NCBI GenBank assembly: GCA_900088475.1
Contig: FLMG01001166.1
Coordinates: 62,001 to 126,000, forward strand
DNA length: 64,000 bases
Direction: 5' to 3'
Origin: Hyphochytrium catenoides
Lineage: Eukaryota > Sar > Hyphochytriomycetes > Hyphochytriales > Hyphochytriaceae
A program made the position numbers and the translations under genes. Positions within the stretch are counted from its first letter, which is position 1. Every line of letters begins with the position of its first letter. The notes under the pieces are model-generated. The model was not told the origin of the DNA, ran no database searches, and saw only the letters and a program-made list of their open reading frames with translations. Shown one piece after another: positions 60,901-64,000 of this stretch.

Positions 60901-62907
60901 TTGTGTGTCTCTCTTTTAACGCACCCACAAGTTCCTACTAAACACTAAGGAACTCATAACACCTAGGTCTAAACTTCGGCATATGGGACTACTCAGCGTC
61001 CTTCATAAGCAAATTCCGAAGCAGCAAGGACTTCCAGTTCCCGGATCGGACGAAGTATGTTAACGTTAGCTGTGAATTTTTGAGGTACGCAATCCATTAG
61101 GGCTTATCAAACTATGGGCCAGGCAGAACTCTACATTTAAAGGATGGGTGTAAGTAAGGGGGCACAGGGAATCTGAACCCAAGGGATTGATTTTCCCTTT
61201 CTTAAGAATTGCTGTCTTTGTCCCTTCAAAGATAACGTTCTATTCTACCCTTGTCAGCTTCATATGCCGCCTCTCACAAATATTCTATTCTCTACTCCGC
61301 TCTTTTTCTTTGTATTCTTCAATCCTGTTGCTGTAGGTCTCTCATGCAGCTCTTGATTTCCACCTGCCACCAACGCAAGGCTATGGCTACTACCGGTATG
61401 GCAGCCCAAGTCACAGGGAAGCTTTTCGCTTGCTCTAGTCATCTTGCGAATCTGAAAAGCAAGGTTGCGAAGGTGGGAAGTCGAGAGGCTGAAGTTTATC
61501 AGATCGTGCTCTCCCGCCTATAGTCTTCCTCGTCCCAGTATATATTCCGTTTATTCATCTATGGTCAGCGTTCGATGATGTCGTCTTCTACACCTTTTTG
61601 TCAATCCCTACTGATCCAATTTTTTCGGTACATCACACCTCCTTTCTGCCTAAGCTCATTAAACTCGCCCCCCTTTAGGCTAAGGAGGTAGAAGCGGCTG
61701 AGGGTTCGGACGGTGCCCTTGTGTATGATACTGCCCTAGTTGATGTCGTCCAGGAGGTATGGACGGTCTCGTATTGGAGCAGAGTTGCCTAAGCAATGAA
61801 TCTTCCTTACCTACAAGCTTACTTTGTGGTCGGCTCTCCATAGTTGTGTCTTGATGCCTCTTGTGGTTTTCTCTTGCAAGAGTGAAGAGCGAAGACGGAG
61901 AAGTGTTTATGTAGAATTCTGCAAGAGTCTTAGTCAGTCTTCCTTTTAGGTCTTTAAGTCCTACTCCCAGAAGAGAGGTAGCACCCTGAATCAGGTCACC
62001 TACATACCTTCACTGCCACCAAACACTGCGGAGAAAATACTCTCATTACCTGCAGGAGGAATAACGTTGGAGGGATTGCACTTCAACATCACGATAGGGT
62101 ACGTCCTGTATAGGTCTCTTGACTGGTCTTCGGGTTGCAGGGCCAACCACATGGCGCCTCACGCACTCTTTGGTGGTACCCTCATCTAAATTCTTCGTTA
62201 TGGCTCAACGCTTTATCTTCTGTCATCTTCCTTACCACACTTTGTGACTAAAGTCTCTCCTTTCATTTTTAATTGCTGTCTGTTAGGATCCTCTTTATCT
62301 TTTCTTGGCTTCAGGAGAAGGGCTCGTTCGTGTTTAATGGTGGGGCTGAGGACTCTGCGACAGCGGAAATCTCTCGATCTCAAGTCTGGCTTTGGCTGCG
62401 ACAAGGTGCTCAGCTCCAGACAGGACAGCTTATCACAGTCAGGTACCTTCGCGGCCCGAAAACGTTTTGACTGCAGCTACTCTTTGACATCCATAAGAAG
62501 TTACGTAGTGTTGTCTTGCATCTGGCATATTCCGTTGTCGTTAAGCTCCTTCCGTCCGAGACTACGTAGACTTCGTCTTCAGAGTTGCCCGCTTCTCTAT
62601 GTATTTATCCTCTTTCTGGAGCAGGGAGTTTACCCATTAAATCTGGTCTCCTAGACTCTAGTGATATGTTTGCTTATGGTTTGTTGTATCTGTTCCTTTT
62701 GTCTACTGTTCCCATAACGGCAGCTTAGTTGAGGAGCTATCGAGAACCATCGCGCTACGTCTCTCCGGTCAAGCTCCCTTTCAATTGAAACCTCTCATAG
62801 ACGAGGCGCGGAGTCTCTTCTTGGTCCTTGTAACTGAGAGAGAGTTTCCTACCTTTATTACATCATTCTTGTACAGCCAACGATGTGTCCAGCGACGATG
62901 GCTCTAG
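57978..62907 (+). CDS. Malate synthase (glyoxylate cycle), candidate PTS2
   Basis: Condenses glyoxylate with acetyl-CoA to malate, allowing growth on fats or acetate; acts in peroxisomes or glyoxysomes in many eukaryotes. The ATG at 57978 is chosen because the upstream frame has no other ATG. Exons in order: ERLFTPDCLKFLNDLY; LADQERQKTFFLPET and SSWTIDPLP; LDRRVDIGDVDPSDATRLIT; GVQVDFDDGFCPSWRNVIAG; MTRPRAWNMTEQ; PLVDFGVHFYHR; GIGPFYYLSK joined to MEHYLEARLWNSIFSW; GSTKACVLVENVLLSYQMDE; LNFGIWDYSASFISKF; LISTCHQRKAMATTGMAAQ; the catalytic region FNGGAEDSATAEISRSQVW; and FPTFITSFLYS, ending QRRWL at a TAG. The catalytic-Asp motif is intact. The C-terminus lacks an SKL-type PTS1, but residues 18-26 (RVDRLAHQL) fit the PTS2 consensus. 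The exon near 61258 was not resolved. Confidence 0.93.
59719..59776. repeat. CT-rich microsatellite in a malate synthase intron
   Basis: Runs of CTCTCT with TTT and CGCT interruptions lie between the exons ending near 59628 and starting near 59910. Confidence 0.8.
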
Positions 62908-63620
62908 TACAACTGGATATGAAGACGAAAGAGTGTATCGCCTCCCTTCGTACCCGTCATGTACCTCACTCACGTCTGCAAGATTGCCTATTACGATCGT
63001 CCTTACCAGCTGAGAGAGCGCTGTAATTAGGGAAGGTCCAGCTGATGTGCAGTCTAGCCACCCAGAGCAGCTATCATCCTTGCTTGGGGTACCGGATGCA
63101 CTAAACTTTGCTTCCTCAGCCCATAAATCACAAGCATGAAAAATCGTGGCTCTTTATCTCTTGAAGGGCGAGTGCGTATACAGCGGGATCGAATTGAAGG
63201 AAGGATTCTTGCTCCATAATGTATGGATTAGTCAAGGCAGCTGAGGCTGGCCAAAAAGAGAAGAAAGACCCAATGAATAGCAGAAGAACCCAAGGCCAGA
63301 CGCAGGAAGAAGCTTGCTCTGGGTCACGCCTAAGATAAAAACCTAAGTCTTGTTAAGCATCTTCCTTCCTCTCTGCACTTCTTGCACCCCCTCTAATCGC
63401 CGTTCTTTTAAGTCTCTCTTCAGCATCTGTCTAACCCTTCCTCAACCAGCTCAGCGCGGCACAACAAGTCTGGACTGGATTAGCTGAGCTGTAGTCTCGT
63501 CTCCCTCTTCTCTATAAACATTATGTTACCAAATTGATAACTTGTTGGTGGTCCGATCATAGAAGACTGACTGTAACAGCTTGACGCTCAGTACTCCCGG
63601 TTCACCCATTCCCCGCACAC
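62908..63620. other. Intergenic region after malate synthase
   Basis: About 0.7 kb with no recognised gene. It probably contains the malate synthase 3' end and the 5' region of whatever begins near 63.6 kb. Confidence 0.35.
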
Positions 63621-64000
63621 CATGCCTCAGACTCGCAGAGGTCTCAAGAACTTGGTTGAGGACTAGTTAGTAATAGCCTGTTGGTAGCGACTCGCACGAG
63701 AAATGCTCCGTCAAAGTCTGAGCCTCACAAACGCGCTTCTGTGAGGAAGGATGGTCCTACTCGTTCTAATGGTATCTTGGCCTCTACTCCTCTCATCTTG
63801 CGGTTCGCACCATTCTGACGGTCTGTTCAGGTGTGGTCAGCGCGACCCCAGAAATCACGCCAAAACCGCCTTGTGCTGCGACTTTCTTTTCTATAGCGTC
63901 ACTCACACTAGTGTCACTATCCCTCGTTTCTGCGGAGGTTGAAAATAGCATAGGTTGCAAAAGATGGAGGGGAGCTTGGTCCGAGTCCGCTCCAACTTCC
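63621..64000 (+). CDS. Possible start of a gene cut by the window edge, unknown product
   Basis: An ATG at 63621 reads MPQTRRGLKNLVED and then stops. A downstream open stretch (63686-63817) in another frame is basic and Ser/Lys-rich (KSEPHKRASVRKDG), as in the N-terminus of a nuclear or mitochondrial protein. A very short intron could join them, but I could not fix its ends. No family was recognised. The gene would continue beyond the window. Confidence 0.25.

Overview
This is nuclear DNA from a eukaryotic protist. The genes are split by GT-AG introns from about 26 to more than 200 bases long. They encode ER, mitochondrial, ciliary and multi-pass membrane proteins, and all recognised reading frames use the standard code. 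A CEP290 orthologue implies an organism that builds a flagellum. The gene mix (tandem periplasmic-binding-protein receptor, fungal-like membrane protein, malate synthase, ABCC transporter, HDEL-tailed glucosidase II beta) would fit a flagellated alga or heterotroph such as a stramenopile or alveolate, but I cannot name the species.

Layout, left to right: (1) 34-4765 +, a receptor with two periplasmic-binding domains, a Lin-12/Notch repeat and 7-8 membrane spans, broken by frameshifts in its ectodomain; (2) a poorly resolved stretch with a possible small minus-strand gene near 6.7 kb; (3) 7070-20729 +, CEP290, a long coiled-coil ciliary transition-zone protein with very many exons; (4) 20941-23699 -, an RMD1/DUF155 membrane protein; (5) about 24.2-25.4 kb +, an uncharacterised multi-pass membrane protein; (6) 25963-31795 -, a 12-exon gene that reads as one 1,291-residue protein joining a cyclic-nucleotide-binding fold, a complete anoctamin/TMEM16 core and a C-terminal C2 domain; (7) 32652-33632 +, a TRIC-like channel; (8) 33764-35941 -, a mitochondrial-type HtrA protease; (9) 36470-38812 -, glucosidase II beta; (10) 39436-40637 +, sideroflexin, with an assembly gap at its 5' end; (11) 41222-42472 -, an intronless protein kinase; (12) 45309-46730 +, an intronless HGSNAT-type acetyltransferase; (13) 47150-56958 -, a full-length ABCC transporter; (14) 57978-62907 +, malate synthase with a candidate PTS2 signal; (15) a possible gene start at 63.6 kb.

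The genes form no operon-like pathway. They alternate in strand, giving short convergent 3' gaps (131-584 bases) and longer divergent 5' gaps (about 0.5-2.8 kb) where promoters probably lie. Membrane and ion-transport proteins dominate: anoctamin, TRIC, ABCC, sideroflexin, HGSNAT, RMD1 and the receptor.

The most interesting item is the cNBD-anoctamin-C2 fusion. A single exon carries both the end of the nucleotide-binding fold and the start of the anoctamin domain. By eye, most of the anoctamin Ca2+-ligand positions are substituted, which suggests a scramblase or channel controlled through appended domains. Splice models were made by hand without transcripts. No tRNA, rRNA, CRISPR array or transposon was recognised.
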